Source: Rhodocyclaceae bacterium (lineage in GTDB: Bacteria > Pseudomonadota > Gammaproteobacteria > Burkholderiales > Rhodocyclaceae). From it: a DNA stretch of 39,576 nt. The translations under genes and the position numbers were made by a program. Under the pieces are notes generated by a model. The model made no database searches and was not told the DNA's origin. It worked only from the letters and a program-made list of their open reading frames with translations. Every line of letters begins with the position of its first letter. The first letter of the stretch is position 1. This document shows positions 21,653-30,848 of this stretch, piece by piece. The stretch spans positions 1-39,576 of the forward strand of contig JARRBR010000016.1 in assembly GCA_029982755.1 (NCBI GenBank). The letters run 5' to 3'.

Positions 21653-22687
21653 ATGTTCCGACTGCAAGAACTGGTCGATCGCCTCGGCGGGGAGCTCCAC
21701 GGTGACGGCAACGTTGCCGTCGCCCGCGTCGCCACGCTGGAGAAGGCGGGGGAGGGCGATCTCGCCTTCCTCGCCAACCGCAAGTACCTCCCCCAGGTCA
21801 AGGATTGCGCGGCCAGTGCCCTGATCGTCGCGCCCGATGCGCGCGAACAGCTCGCGGATCGCGCGTTGATCGTCACTGCCGATCCCTACCTGTACTTCGC
21901 CCGCGTCGCCCAACTCTTCAGCCCGCAGCCGGCGCCGCGTCCCGGGGTGCACCGTCTCGCGGCGGTGGACTGCGACGTCCCTGCCAGTGTCGAGATCGGA
22001 CCGGGCGCGTGCGTGGAAGAGGGGGTCGAGCTCGGCGAGGACGTCGTGATCGGCGCCAACTGCTTCGTCGGCCGCGGCACCCGGATCGGGCGCGGCACCC
22101 GGCTCTACCCCAACGTCACCGTCTATCACGACTGCGTGATCGGAGCGGATTGCATCCTGCATTCGGGGGTAGTGATCGGCGCTGACGGCTTCGGCTTCGC
22201 GCGCGAGCGTTCCGGGGCCTGGGTCAAGATCCCGCAGACCGGCCGCGTCATCCTCGGCAACGACGTCGAGATCGGCGCCAACACCACGATCGACCGCGGC
22301 GCGCTCGACGACACCGTGATCGGCGACGGCGTCAAGCTCGACAACCTGATCCAGATCGCCCACAACGTGCGCGTCGGCGAACACACGATCATGGCCGGTT
22401 GCGCCGGGGTCGCCGGAAGCGCCCAGATCGGCGCGCGCTGCATGGTCGGGGGCCAGGCCGGCATCTCCGGCCACCTGAGCATCGCCGACGACGTCGTGGT
22501 TTCGGCATGGACGCTGGTCGCCAAGTCGATCACCAAGCCGGGCGTCTACACCGGCAACCTGCCGCTGCAAACCCATGGCGACTGGGTGAAGAATTTCTCC
22601 CATCTGCGCCACCTGGACGCGCTCGCCAAGCGCGTCCGTCAACTCGAACAACAGAGCGACGGTCCCGAGGACCGCACGCCGGGCTGA
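21653..22687 (+). CDS. lpxD: UDP-3-O-acylglucosamine N-acyltransferase LpxD
   Basis: Adds the N-linked hydroxyacyl chain to UDP-3-O-acyl-glucosamine in lipid A synthesis, using acyl-ACP. The 344-residue protein has the N-terminal uridine-binding domain (about 1-100). A left-handed beta-helix of hexapeptide repeats (VEIGPGA, VVIGANC, TRIGRGT and so on) spans about 105-310. The catalytic His lies in LIQIAHNVRVG (near residue 239), and a C-terminal helix (HLRHLDALAKRVRQLEQQ) closes the trimer. It lies 12 bp after skp and 6 bp before fabZ. Confidence 0.98.
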   Translation: MFRLQELVDRLGGELHGDGNVAVARVATLEKAGEGDLAFLANRKYLPQVKDCAASALIVAPDAREQLADRALIVTADPYLYFARVAQLFSPQPAPRPGVHRLAAVDCDVPASVEIGPGACVEEGVELGEDVVIGANCFVGRGTRIGRGTRLYPNVTVYHDCVIGADCILHSGVVIGADGFGFARERSGAWVKIPQTGRVILGNDVEIGANTTIDRGALDDTVIGDGVKLDNLIQIAHNVRVGEHTIMAGCAGVAGSAQIGARCMVGGQAGISGHLSIADDVVVSAWTLVAKSITKPGVYTGNLPLQTHGDWVKNFSHLRHLDALAKRVRQLEQQSDGPEDRTPG

Positions 22688-22693
22688 GCCATC

Positions 22694-23128
22694 ATGGACA
22701 TCAAGGAAATCCTGCAGTACCTGCCGCACCGCTATCCCTTCCTGCTCGTCGACCGGATGCTGGAGATCGAGCCTGGGGTGCGCGCGCGCGGGCTGAAGAA
22801 CGTGACCATGAACGAGCCCTTCTTCCCGGGCCATTTCCCGCATCATCCGGTGATGCCGGGCGTGCTGATCATCGAAGCGATGGCGCAGGCCGCCGCGCTG
22901 CTGTCGTTCAAGAGTAGCGGCGTGAAGCCCGACGACAGCTCGGTGGTGTATTTCGCCGGCATCGACAACGCGCGCTTCAAGCGTCCGGTGGTGCCCGGCG
23001 ACCAGCTGATCTTCGACGTCGAGATCACCCACGCCAAGCGCAACATCTACAAGTACAAGGCGCGCGCCAGCGTCGACGGCGAGCTCGCTGCCGAAGCCGA
23101 GCTGATGTGCGCGATCAAGACCCTATGA
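22694..23128 (+). CDS. fabZ: 3-hydroxyacyl-ACP dehydratase FabZ
   Basis: Hot-dog-fold dehydratase of fatty acid elongation that also competes with lipid A synthesis for hydroxyacyl-ACP. The 144-residue protein has [12 protein letters not shown] (10-21), the catalytic His in [14 protein letters not shown] (about 46-60), and catalytic Glu in [12 protein letters not shown]. It lies between lpxD and lpxA, as in most Proteobacteria, and its TGA overlaps the lpxA ATG (ATGA), which implies coupling. Confidence 0.98.
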   Translation: MDIKEILQYLPHRYPFLLVDRMLEIEPGVRARGLKNVTMNEPFFPGHFPHHPVMPGVLIIEAMAQAAALLSFKSSGVKPDDSSVVYFAGIDNARFKRPVVPGDQLIFDVEITHAKRNIYKYKARASVDGELAAEAELMCAIKTL

Positions 23129-23895
23129 TCCATCCGACCGCAATCGTCCATCCCGGCGCCAAGCTCGCCGCGAACGTCAGCGTCGGTGCCTACTCGATCA
23201 TCGGCGAGCACGTCGAGATCGGCGAGGGTACCCGCATCGGCCCGCACGTCGTGGTCGAAGGCCACACCCGCATCGGCCGCGACAACGAGATCTTCCAGTT
23301 CTGCTCGATCGGCGCCAGCCCGCAGGACAAGAAGTACGACGCCGAACCGACCCGGCTCGAGATCGGCGATCGCAACACGATCCGCGAGTTCTGCTCGTTC
23401 AACGTCGGCACCAGCCAGGACGCGCACGTCACCCGCGTGGGCAACGACAACTGGATCATGGCCTACGTGCACGTCGCACACGACTGCCAGGTCGGCGACC
23501 ACACGATCTTCGCCAACAACGCCACGCTCGCCGGCCACGTCCATGTGGGCGACTGGGCGATCCTCGGCGGCTTCACCGGCGTGCATCAGTTCTGCCGCGT
23601 CGGCGCGCACAGCTTCTGCGGCGTCGGCACCGTGCTGCTGCAGGACCTGCCGCCCTTCGTCACCGTGGCGGGCAACCCCGCCAAACCGCACGGCATCAAC
23701 AGCGAAGGCCTCAAACGCCGCGGCTATTCGGCCGCGGGCATCGCCGCGATCAAGCGTGCCTACCGCGCACTGTACCGTTCGGGTCTGTCGCTCGACGAGG
23801 CGCGCCAGCGCGTCGCCGAGATCGCCGCCGCCGAGCCGGAGGTGGGCCTGTTCTCCGAGTTCATCGGCGAATCCGGCCGCGGCATCGTGCGCTGA
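23125..23895 (+). CDS. lpxA: UDP-N-acetylglucosamine O-acyltransferase LpxA
   Basis: First enzyme of lipid A synthesis; it moves a 3-hydroxyacyl chain from ACP to UDP-GlcNAc. The 256-residue protein starts [14 protein letters not shown] and is built of hexapeptide repeats (VEIGEGT, TRIGRDN). The catalytic His is in [11 protein letters not shown] (His119 here, equivalent to E. coli His125). The family block [23 protein letters not shown] follows, then the C-terminal helical domain with [13 protein letters not shown] longer in-frame ORF starts inside fabZ; the ATGA overlap start is used because the N-terminus then matches the family. Confidence 0.98.
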   Translation: MIHPTAIVHPGAKLAANVSVGAYSIIGEHVEIGEGTRIGPHVVVEGHTRIGRDNEIFQFCSIGASPQDKKYDAEPTRLEIGDRNTIREFCSFNVGTSQDAHVTRVGNDNWIMAYVHVAHDCQVGDHTIFANNATLAGHVHVGDWAILGGFTGVHQFCRVGAHSFCGVGTVLLQDLPPFVTVAGNPAKPHGINSEGLKRRGYSAAGIAAIKRAYRALYRSGLSLDEARQRVAEIAAAEPEVGLFSEFIGESGRGIVR

Positions 23896-23910
23896 GGCCG
23901 TGGCCACGCA

Positions 23911-25062
23911 ATGACCGTCCGCATCGCGATGGTCGCCGGCGAGACCTCCGGCGACCTGCTTGCCAGCCACCTTATCCGCGCGCTGCGCCAGCATCTGCCG
24001 GATGCCGAGTTCTTCGGCATCGGCGGTCCGAAGATGCAGGCCGAAGGCTTCGAGGTGCGCTGGCCATGCGAGCTGCTGGCCGTGCACGGCTACGTCGACG
24101 CCCTCAAGCGTTATCGTGAGCTGTCCGGCATCCGTCGCGAACTGCTGGCGCAAATCCGCCGCGAACGGCCGACGGCCTTCATCGGCGTCGATGCGCCCGA
24201 CTTCAATCTGTGGCTGGAGTGCAAGGTTCGCGACGCCGGCATGCCTTCGATCCATTTCGTCAGCCCCTCGATCTGGGCCTGGCGCGGCGGGCGGATCAAG
24301 CGCATCGCGCGCTCGGTCTCGCACATGCTGTGCCTGTTCCCGTTCGAGCCCGAGATCTACGAGCGCGCCGGCGTGCCGGTGAGCTATGTCGGCCACCCGC
24401 TGGCGGACGTGTTCCCGCTGCATCCCGACCGTGACGGCACCCGCGAACGCTTCGGCATCCCGCTCGAGCACAGGGTGGTCGCGATGCTGCCGGGCAGTCG
24501 CCAGTCCGAGGTGCGCAATCTCGCCGACACCTACATCGCGACCGCGCGCCATCTGCTCGAACGCGATCCCGGGCTCGGCTTCCTGGTCCCGCTCGCCACC
24601 CGCGAGACGCGGGAGATCTTCGAGGAGGCACTGCATCGCAACGAGGCCACGGAGCTGCCGATCCGCATGCTGTTCGGCCATGCTGTCGATGCGATGACCG
24701 CCGCGGACGTGGTGCTGGTGGCGAGCGGCACGGCGAGCCTTGAGGCGGCGCTCCTCAAGCGCCCGATGGTGATCACCTACCGCATCGGCAAGTGGCAGTA
24801 CCGCCTGATGAAGCGCATGGCCTACCTGCCCTGGGTGGGACTGCCCAACATCCTGTGCAACGAGGGCGTCGTGCCCGAACTGCTGCAGGACGACGCGGTA
24901 CCGGAGAAGCTCGCCGACGCGATCGAGGGCTGGCTGCAGGATGCACCGCGCCGGGCGGCGGTCGAGGCGCGCTTCATGGACCTCCACCTGACCCTCAAGC
25001 AGGACACCGCACGGCGGGCCGCCGAAGCGATCCTGCCCTACCTCGGCGTGACCGCACGCTGA
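23911..25062 (+). CDS. lpxB: Lipid-A-disaccharide synthase LpxB
   Basis: GT19 glycosyltransferase that joins UDP-diacylglucosamine and lipid X to give the lipid A disaccharide at the inner membrane. The 383-residue length equals the family norm (E. coli 382). Motifs are [15 protein letters not shown] (7-21), [17 protein letters not shown] and the conserved [15 protein letters not shown] (about 109-123). [20 protein letters not shown] (about 192-201), and the donor-site region [11 protein letters not shown] follow. It lies 15 bp after lpxA and 10 bp before rnhB. Confidence 0.98.
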   Translation: MTVRIAMVAGETSGDLLASHLIRALRQHLPDAEFFGIGGPKMQAEGFEVRWPCELLAVHGYVDALKRYRELSGIRRELLAQIRRERPTAFIGVDAPDFNLWLECKVRDAGMPSIHFVSPSIWAWRGGRIKRIARSVSHMLCLFPFEPEIYERAGVPVSYVGHPLADVFPLHPDRDGTRERFGIPLEHRVVAMLPGSRQSEVRNLADTYIATARHLLERDPGLGFLVPLATRETREIFEEALHRNEATELPIRMLFGHAVDAMTAADVVLVASGTASLEAALLKRPMVITYRIGKWQYRLMKRMAYLPWVGLPNILCNEGVVPELLQDDAVPEKLADAIEGWLQDAPRRAAVEARFMDLHLTLKQDTARRAAEAILPYLGVTAR

Positions 25063-25072
25063 GGCCCGACCG

Positions 25073-25687
25073 ATGACGCCGGACCTGTTCGCGCCAACGC
25101 CCGCCGAGGGGCTGCTCGTGTGCGGCGTCGACGAGGCCGGGCGCGGCCCCCTGTGTGGCCCGGTGATGGCGGCGGCGGTGATCCTCGACCCGGCACGGCC
25201 GATTGCCGGCCTGAACGACTCCAAGAAGCTCACCGAAGCCGCTCGCGAGCGCCTGGCGCCGCAGATCCGCGACCATGCACTGGCGTGGGCGGTGGCAGAA
25301 GCCAGCGTCGAGGAAATCGACCGCCTGAACATCCTGCACGCCACCATGCTGGCGATGCAGCGCGCGGTGATGGCGCTCGGCCTCGCGCCGGGCGAGGTGC
25401 TGATCGACGGCAACCGTTGCCCGAAGCTCCCCTATCCGGCGCGCGCGATCGTCAAGGGCGACGCGACCGAGCCGGCCATCTCCGCCGCCTCCATCCTCGC
25501 CAAGACCGCCCGCGACGAGGCCATGCGCGTGCTCGACGCCCAGTGGCCGCAGTACGGGCTGGCCGCGCACAAGGGTTATCCGACCGCCGCCCACCTCGCC
25601 GCACTCGCGGCGCACGGAGTGCGCGACTTCCACCGCCGCAGCTTCGCACCGGTGAAGAAGCTGCTCGTGGGTGGAACCGGGCAGTGA
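25073..25687 (+). CDS. rnhB: Ribonuclease HII
   Basis: Cuts the RNA strand of RNA-DNA hybrids and single ribonucleotides left in DNA. The 204-residue protein has [16 protein letters not shown] (about 14-29) with the first two acidic active-site residues and [13 protein letters not shown]. The later Asp residues are in VLIDGN and in KTARDEAM, and the SKGYPT-like block [15 protein letters not shown] precedes FHRRSF. It follows lpxB directly, as in E. coli, where dnaE comes next. Here an RNA methyltransferase follows after 7 bp. Confidence 0.97.
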   Translation: MTPDLFAPTPAEGLLVCGVDEAGRGPLCGPVMAAAVILDPARPIAGLNDSKKLTEAARERLAPQIRDHALAWAVAEASVEEIDRLNILHATMLAMQRAVMALGLAPGEVLIDGNRCPKLPYPARAIVKGDATEPAISAASILAKTARDEAMRVLDAQWPQYGLAAHKGYPTAAHLAALAAHGVRDFHRRSFAPVKKLLVGGTGQ

Positions 25688-25694
25688 ACCGGCC

Positions 25695-26483
25695 ATGAAG
25701 ACGATCACTTCGCGCGACAATCCGCTGGTCAAGCGCCTACATGCGCTCGCCCAGTCCGGCCGCGAGCGCCGCCAGCGCGGCGAGACCGTGCTCGACGGCG
25801 CCCATCTCCTCCAGGCCGCGGTCGATGCGCGCTGGCCGCTGAAGGCGGTCGTGTGCTCCGGGAGCGGCCTGGCACGTGCCGAGCATCAGCGCCTGCTCGA
25901 CGCGCTCGCCGCGGACGTCCCGCGCTACCAGTTCCCCGACCCGCTGTTCCGCCACGTCAGTCCGGTGGAGACGCCCTCCGGCCTGCTCGCCATCATCGAT
26001 CTTCCGTCACCCGTTGCCGCCGACCCGCTCTCCGCCAGCGTCGTGGTGCTCGATGCCGTGCAGGATCCCGGCAACCTCGGCACCATCCTGCGCACGGCCG
26101 CAGCGGCAGGGGTGCGACGGGTCATGCTCGGCGCCGGCTGCGCACAGGCCTGGTCGCCGCGCGTGCTGCGTGCCGGCATGGGCGCGCATTTCGTGCTCGA
26201 GATTGAGGAAGGCGTCGATCCCCTCGTCCGTCTGGAAGGCTATCCCGGACGCTGCCTGGCGACCGCGCTGGGCCCCGGCGCCGTTTCGCTGTACGCCCTC
26301 GATCTGCGCGGGGCGGTGGCCTGGCTGTTCGGTGCCGAGGGTCAGGGCCTCTCGCCGGCGCTGCTGGCGCGTGCCGACCAGCGCGTGATCATCCCGATGG
26401 CGGCTGGGGTCGAATCGCTCAACGTCGGCGCGGCGGTCGCCGTGTGCCTGTTCGAGCAGGCGCGACAGACGCAAGGGCGTTAA
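25695..26483 (+). CDS. TrmH/SpoU-family RNA 2'-O-methyltransferase
   Basis: Probable SAM-dependent 2'-O-methylation of a tRNA or rRNA ribose; the exact target cannot be read from sequence. The 262-residue protein has an N-terminal substrate-binding domain (about 1-100, starting MKTITSRDNPLVKRL) and a C-terminal SPOUT domain. The three motifs are complete: motif 1 DPGNLGTILRTAAAAG (about 122-137), motif 2 WLFGAEGQGL, and motif 3 IPMAAGVESLNVGAAVAVCLFE, whose knot binds SAM. The start at 25695 is preferred to one 8 codons upstream inside rnhB. It looks like the last gene of the long plus-strand cluster. Confidence 0.93.
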   Translation: MKTITSRDNPLVKRLHALAQSGRERRQRGETVLDGAHLLQAAVDARWPLKAVVCSGSGLARAEHQRLLDALAADVPRYQFPDPLFRHVSPVETPSGLLAIIDLPSPVAADPLSASVVVLDAVQDPGNLGTILRTAAAAGVRRVMLGAGCAQAWSPRVLRAGMGAHFVLEIEEGVDPLVRLEGYPGRCLATALGPGAVSLYALDLRGAVAWLFGAEGQGLSPALLARADQRVIIPMAAGVESLNVGAAVAVCLFEQARQTQGR

Positions 26484-26511
26484 AAGCCTCACGCCCGAAT
26501 CGCGCCCGTTC

Positions 26512-26540
26512 TTGACCGGGGTGCGCTCCGCTTCCATGCT
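26512..26540 (+). promoter_or_regulatory. Possible weak promoter before the 164-residue hypothetical gene
   Basis: TTGACC (26512-26517) and CATGCT (26535-26540) are 17 bp apart. The -35 matches 5 of 6 bases, but the -10 is poor (3 of 6). It would give a leader of about 70 nt containing the hairpin at 26549-26566. This is a tentative call. Confidence 0.25.
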
Positions 26541-26566
26541 TCGCGCATGTCCGCAGCCTTGCGGAC
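26535..26566. repeat. Two tandem small inverted repeats
   Basis: CATGC-TTCGC-GCATG (26535-26549) is followed at once by GTCCGCA-GCCT-TGCGGAC (26549-26566); both stems are perfect. They lie between the RNA methyltransferase and the hypothetical gene. No T-run follows, so termination is doubtful; they may be part of the next gene's leader. Confidence 0.4.
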
Positions 26567-26618
26567 GCACACGATACGCAGACGGCCACAGGCCGCGCAG
26601 GCAAGGAGACGAAGATCG

Positions 26619-27113
26619 ATGGTCAAGTACTGCAAGACCGACAAGGGGCATCGGGAAATCAGCGAACGCTCCGGCGGACTGGGCCTGCGTGCCCGGCGAC
26701 TGCTGATCCTGATCGACGGGCAGCGTGACGCCGAAGAGCTCGGCCGGCTCGCCGGCGATTCCCAGGTCGAGGAGACGCTGCGCACGCTCGCCGAGGCGGG
26801 CTTCGTCGAGACGCTCGCCGCGCCGGCGCCCACCGTCGCCGCGCCGGCGGCTCAATCGGCACCGCCCCCCGCAGCACGCAGCGGCCGACAGGCGAGTCTC
26901 GGCCTGGCGCAGGACTTCATGATGAACACCCTGCGCACCTTCCACGGTCCGTACGGCAAGCTGGACCTCGTCAAGCGCATCCACGCGACCACCCACGCCG
27001 ACGAACTGCGCACGCTGTTCGACGAATGGCTGCACTCGATCAGCGAGACGCGTATCGGCCGCAAGCGCGCCGACGAGCTGTCTGCACGCCTGCTCGAGGT
27101 GATGCCGGGCTGA
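26619..27113 (+). CDS. Conserved hypothetical protein, two small domains joined by an Ala/Pro linker
   Basis: I do not recognise a named family with certainty. The 164-residue protein has an N-terminal part (1-65) beginning MVKYCKTDKGHREI, with a basic-hydrophobic helix LRARRLLILIDGQRDAEEL and a possible winged-helix-like ending LRTLAEAGFVET. A linker rich in Ala, Pro and Ser spans about 67-92. A C-terminal part (93-164) contains MMNTLRTFHGPYGKLDLVKRI and ends in ISETRIGRKRADELSARLLEVM. There is no signal peptide or membrane segment. I recall similar short proteins in other betaproteobacteria, but cannot check. AAGGAG (26603-26608) 10 nt upstream supports the ATG at 26619 over an in-frame start at 26547. 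Its stop lies in a hairpin loop. Confidence 0.75.
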   Translation: MVKYCKTDKGHREISERSGGLGLRARRLLILIDGQRDAEELGRLAGDSQVEETLRTLAEAGFVETLAAPAPTVAAPAAQSAPPPAARSGRQASLGLAQDFMMNTLRTFHGPYGKLDLVKRIHATTHADELRTLFDEWLHSISETRIGRKRADELSARLLEVMPG

Positions 27114-27119
27114 GCCCGG
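27105..27119. repeat. Inverted repeat with the stop codon as its loop
   Basis: CCGGGC-TGA-GCCCGG: a perfect 6-bp stem whose three-base loop is the stop codon of the 164-residue gene. The gap to the converging bioD end is only 19 bp, so this is the only obvious candidate for a shared 3'-end structure there. No T-run is present. Confidence 0.45.
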
Positions 27120-27132
27120 ATCGAGCGCCGCG

Positions 27133-27822
27133 TCAGTCGGGAAGGCGGACGCGGTCGGAATGGGCGGCCGGGTCGCGCGTTTCGGACCACGGCAGCACGC
27201 CGAGCAGCGGTGCAGGAATGCGCGCACGCAGGCTGTCGATGTTCTGCGTGGCGCGCAGCATCTTCGGATCGATGCAGTTACCAACCCAGCCGGCGAGCCG
27301 GAGCCCGCGGCGTTCGATGGCCTCGAGCGTCAGCAGGGCGTGGTTGATGCAGCCCAGGCGCAGGCCGACCACCAGGACGACCGGCAGGGCGAGATCGACG
27401 GCGAGATCGGCGGTGTCGTAATCGTCCGCCAGCGGCACCCTGAACCCTCCCACGCCCTCCACCAGCACCACGTCGGCGCGTTCGCGCAGGACGGCCAGCG
27501 CATCCACGATCGGCCCGGGCGTGATCCTGACGCCTTCCTCCTCGGCCGCGATGTGCGGCGCGACCGGGCTGGCGAGGCACCAGGGATTGAGCAGGGCGAG
27601 CCCGGGGTCGAAGCTGCTCGCCGCACGCAAGGCGGCGACGTCCTCGTTCACCTGTTCGCCGTCCACCAGCTCGGCGCCAGCGGCGACCGGCTTCATGCCG
27701 AGCGCGGTGAAGCCCTGTGCACGCGCGGCGTGGAGGAGGGCGCAGGTCGAGTGGGTCTTGCCGATTTCGGTGTCGGTGCCGGTGATGAACCAGGCGCGGG
27801 CGGGCTTGTTCTGTTGGGTCAT
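27133..27822 (-). CDS. bioD: Dethiobiotin synthetase BioD
   Basis: ATP-dependent carboxylation of 7,8-diaminopelargonic acid to dethiobiotin, the penultimate biotin step. The 229-residue protein (E. coli 225) has the P-loop FITGTDTEIGKTHSTCAL (about 12-29, Lys and Thr for ATP). The MKPVAAG block with the diamine-site Lys (near 43) and VEGVGGFRVPL (near 120) follow, the latter with the metal-associated Glu. GLRLGCINHALLT follows. It is the last gene of the bioAFHCD operon, and its ATG overlaps the bioC TGA by 4 bp. No bioB is present after it, so the last step must be encoded elsewhere. Confidence 0.97.
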   Translation of the reverse strand: MTQQNKPARAWFITGTDTEIGKTHSTCALLHAARAQGFTALGMKPVAAGAELVDGEQVNEDVAALRAASSFDPGLALLNPWCLASPVAPHIAAEEEGVRITPGPIVDALAVLRERADVVLVEGVGGFRVPLADDYDTADLAVDLALPVVLVVGLRLGCINHALLTLEAIERRGLRLAGWVGNCIDPKMLRATQNIDSLRARIPAPLLGVLPWSETRDPAAHSDRVRLPD

Positions 27823-28808
27823 CGGCTCGGACCGTGGTTGTGGGGCTTGCGCAGCGCAAGCAGGATGAGGTCGTAGGTGGCGGGCAGGCGGCCGTCGGGG
27901 CGGCGATGCCTTTCATAATCGGCCAGCAGGCGGCTCCACGCAGCGCGGCCGAGCGCCCCGCGCCGGCGTCCGCCATCGACGGTGGCGGCACCGATGCGCT
28001 TGATGTCCTGCAGCAGGTGGCGCAGATCCGGCGCGCAGGCATGCACTTCGGCCGCCTCGTCCGCCAGCGGCACCAGGGCGCTCGCCCGCGCGGCCTCGAT
28101 CCAGCGCGCCGCGGGGTGGAAGTCGATGGTGTGGCGGGCGCCGTCGATCAGCGCGAAGGCCTCGCGCAACTCCCACAGCGTGCGCGGGCCGAGGGTGGCG
28201 ATCAGCGCGATGCCGCCGGGCGCGAGCACGCGGGCGCATTCCGCCAGCGCGCGGCCGGGGTCGCACCACTGGATCGCCAGGCTGGACCAGATCAATGCCA
28301 GGCTCTCGCCGGCGAGCGGGAGATGCTCGAGGTCGCCGCACACCGCGTGCAACGTGGCCGAGTCAGTGCAGGCGCCGCCGGCCGGTGTCGCATCCAGTGC
28401 GGCTGTCCGTGCAGGAGCGCCCGCGTCGCCTGACGCCCAGTGCCGCCGTCTCGCCTGGGCGAGCATGGCCGGGGCAAGATCGAGCGCGATGCGGGGCGCA
28501 CCCGGACACAGGCGGTCGAGCTCGGCAAAGCCGAATCCGGTCCCGCAGCCGGCGTCGAGGACGGGGGTGCCCGTCAGCAGCGCCGCCTGCAGGTCCAGCG
28601 CCGCGGCGAAGGCGCCCAGCCGCGCGCAGATCTCGCGCTGGACGTGGGCGGCCTCGTCGTAATGGGGCGCGGCGCGGTCGAAGGCCCGGCGGATGTGCGC
28701 CCGCCGGGTGCGAGGCTCCAGCTCGGGACGCTCCAGCGTGGCGGTCGCCGCCGAGGCGGTCTCCGGCCTCGGGTCGAGCCGGGTGTCGGGCGGGGCGTGC
28801 TCACGCAT
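27819..28808 (-). CDS. bioC: Malonyl-ACP O-methyltransferase BioC, enlarged
   Basis: SAM-dependent methylation of malonyl-ACP, disguising it so fatty acid synthesis can build the pimeloyl chain. Core motifs fit BioC: AHIRRAFDRAAPHYDEAA (37-54), SAM motif VLDAGCGTG (83-91), the SSLAIQWC block, then ARVLAPGG, and KRIGA near the C-terminus. At 329 residues it is much longer than E. coli BioC (251). About 36 extra residues lie at the N-terminus, and about 32 are inserted at 123-154 between the motif LAPAMLAQARRR and CGDLEHLPL. The ATG at 28808 overlaps bioH; a TTG two codons upstream is also possible, and a start near residue 35 would remove the extension. Confidence 0.92.
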   Translation of the reverse strand: MREHAPPDTRLDPRPETASAATATLERPELEPRTRRAHIRRAFDRAAPHYDEAAHVQREICARLGAFAAALDLQAALLTGTPVLDAGCGTGFGFAELDRLCPGAPRIALDLAPAMLAQARRRHWASGDAGAPARTAALDATPAGGACTDSATLHAVCGDLEHLPLAGESLALIWSSLAIQWCDPGRALAECARVLAPGGIALIATLGPRTLWELREAFALIDGARHTIDFHPAARWIEAARASALVPLADEAAEVHACAPDLRHLLQDIKRIGAATVDGGRRRGALGRAAWSRLLADYERHRRPDGRLPATYDLILLALRKPHNHGPSR

Positions 28809-29655
28809 CGGCAAACGTTCGGATCAGGTGCGCGCATTCGGCGCTGCGCGACAGCGGCAGCGCGTGTCCGCAGCCGCTCAGGATTTCCACGTGGGCGCGG
28901 GGCAGGGCTCTCGCCATCGCGCCCGCGGCCGCGACGGGCATCAGCGCGTCGTGCTCGCCGTGGATGACCAGGCAGGGCTGCTCGATCCGCGGCAGTGCAG
29001 CGCGCAGATCGGTGGTCGCGAGCAGGGCGAGCCCGTCCGCGAGCGCGGCGTTTCGGGAGTCGACAAGGGATGCGGAGCGCTTCGCACCGTTCGGCGCGGA
29101 CGCATCGGCGGCTTCGATTTCGGGCGGCTCGTCGAGCGCCGTCAAGGCGCGCGCGAGCGACGTCTGGACCCCGCGCCGGTCGGCTTCGCCAAGGCACTGA
29201 AGCGCCAGGAAGCGCTTGAGCGTCGCGCGCGGATCGTCCGCGAAACCGCTGCGGAAGGCATCGACCGTCGCCGGCGCGAGTCCCGGCCAGGGCTGCTCGG
29301 CAGGCGGCTGCGCGGCCACGAAGCGCGCCGTGCCGGCGATCAGCACCAGACGCGCGACACGCTCCGGGTGGCGGTGCGCAAGATCCAGTGCGAGGAGGGC
29401 GCCGAGCGACCAACCGACCACCGTTGCCGCAGCCGGAAGCTGCGCGGCGAGGCAGTCGGCCCATGCACCGATGTCGGCAGCGGGGGCAGCCGGGGCACCG
29501 GCATGGCCGGGCAGCGCCGGCGCGAGCGTGGACCGGTCCGCGAGCAGTGCGCGGATCGGCGCCCAGACCGCCGGGCTCATCGCCCAGCCGTGCAGCAGCA
29601 CGAGCGTGGCCTCGTCACCGCCAGCGGCCTCCGCGGGAACACGGCTCGCGCTCAC
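28801..29655 (-). CDS. bioH: Pimeloyl-ACP methyl ester carboxylesterase BioH
   Basis: An alpha/beta hydrolase that cleaves the methyl ester of pimeloyl-ACP and so ends chain growth. The 284-residue protein starts at GTG overlapping the bioF TGA (GTGA). It has the oxyanion region [14 protein letters not shown] (18-31), nucleophile Ser83 in [11 protein letters not shown], and the acid Asp in [11 protein letters not shown]. The catalytic His is in [11 protein letters not shown]. It is about 28 residues longer than E. coli BioH because of the N-terminus and a short insert around [12 protein letters not shown] longer in-frame ORF runs back inside bioF and is rejected. Its stop overlaps bioC by 8 bp. 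Confidence 0.94.
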   Translation of the reverse strand: MSASRVPAEAAGGDEATLVLLHGWAMSPAVWAPIRALLADRSTLAPALPGHAGAPAAPAADIGAWADCLAAQLPAAATVVGWSLGALLALDLAHRHPERVARLVLIAGTARFVAAQPPAEQPWPGLAPATVDAFRSGFADDPRATLKRFLALQCLGEADRRGVQTSLARALTALDEPPEIEAADASAPNGAKRSASLVDSRNAALADGLALLATTDLRAALPRIEQPCLVIHGEHDALMPVAAAGAMARALPRAHVEILSGCGHALPLSRSAECAHLIRTFADA

Positions 29656-30836
29656 CCGCCACCTCCGGCCTGCTCGAGGCGCATCAGGGTCTCGGCGAGG
29701 CGCACGACATCGGCCTCGTCGTGGGCCGCCGTCAAGGACACACGCAGCCGTGCGGTGCCGGCCGGCACGGTGGGCGGGCGGATCGCGGGTACCCAGAGTC
29801 CCGCGTCGAACAGGGCCTTGGCAACCGCCAGCGCCTCGCCGTTGTCGCCGATCAGCACAGGCTGGATCGCGGTATGCGAGGGCAGCAGCCGCCAGCGTTT
29901 CAGCCGCGTGTTGCTGCGGAAGCATTCGATCAGGGACTGCAGGCGCTGCCGGCGCGTGTCGCCGGCTTCGATCAGGCGCAGGCTCGCGAGCAGCGCATGG
30001 GCGAGCGCCGGCGGGGCGCCCGTCGTGAAGATGTAGGTCCGCGCCTTCTGCAGCAGCCACTCGACAACATCGGCGTGGCCGGCGACGAAGGCGCCCGCGA
30101 CGCCCGCAGCCTTGCCGAGGGTGCCGACCAGCACGATGCGCCACGCCTCGGGATGGATGTCGAGGCCGGCTTCGGCGACCGCGCCGCGGCCCTGCGGCCC
30201 GAGCACGCCGAAGCCGTGGGCGTCGTCCACGACCAGCCAGGCGTCGTGGCGCACCGCGAGCGCCAGCAGCTCGGCGAGCGGCGCGACGTCGCCGTCCATG
30301 CTGAACACCGCGTCGGTGACGATGAGCTTCCTCTGCGCAGCGCTGGCGGCGAGCAGGCGCTCGAGGGCCCCGGTGTCGGCATGCGGGTAGCGATGGACCG
30401 TGGCGCGCGACAACAGCATGCCGTCTACCAGGGACGCGTGGTTGAGACGGTCGGCGAAGATCGCATCGCCGCGTCCGGCCAGCGCGGGCAGGATGCCGCT
30501 GTTGGCCATGTAGCCGGTGGAGAAATACAGCGCGCGTTCGCAACCGACGAAGCGGGCGAGGGCGGTCTCCAGTTCCTCATGGACCGCGTAATGGCCGCTC
30601 ACCAGATGCGAGGCGCCGGAGCCGGTCCCCCAGCGCGCAGCGCCTTCGGCGAGCGCCGCGGCGAGCGCCGGTTCGCCAGCCAGCCCGAGGTAGTCGTTGC
30701 CGCAGAAGGCGATCAGCTCGCGGCCGTCTACCGTGGCACGCGGGGAGCAGGGCAGGGTGTTGCTGCGCCGGCGACGACGCAACGCATCGCGATCCAGCCG
30801 GTCGAGGCCCGCACGCAGTTCGTCGAGAAGTCGCAT
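29652..30836 (-). CDS. bioF: 8-amino-7-oxononanoate synthase BioF
   Basis: PLP enzyme that condenses pimeloyl-ACP with alanine to KAPA. The 394-residue product has [11 protein letters not shown] (near 43-53), the [21 protein letters not shown] block, [14 protein letters not shown], and [12 protein letters not shown] (near 200) with the cofactor-contacting Asp and His. The PLP-binding Lys is in VGTLGKAAG (near 236). The ATG at 30836 gives [22 protein letters not shown], which matches the length of the E. coli N-terminus. A GTG at 30848, the base next to the bioA stop, is an alternative adding four residues. Neither has a clear ribosome site. Confidence 0.96.
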   Translation of the reverse strand: MRLLDELRAGLDRLDRDALRRRRRSNTLPCSPRATVDGRELIAFCGNDYLGLAGEPALAAALAEGAARWGTGSGASHLVSGHYAVHEELETALARFVGCERALYFSTGYMANSGILPALAGRGDAIFADRLNHASLVDGMLLSRATVHRYPHADTGALERLLAASAAQRKLIVTDAVFSMDGDVAPLAELLALAVRHDAWLVVDDAHGFGVLGPQGRGAVAEAGLDIHPEAWRIVLVGTLGKAAGVAGAFVAGHADVVEWLLQKARTYIFTTGAPPALAHALLASLRLIEAGDTRRQRLQSLIECFRSNTRLKRWRLLPSHTAIQPVLIGDNGEALAVAKALFDAGLWVPAIRPPTVPAGTARLRVSLTAAHDEADVVRLAETLMRLEQAGGGG

Positions 30837-30848
30837 CCCCGTCGTCAC

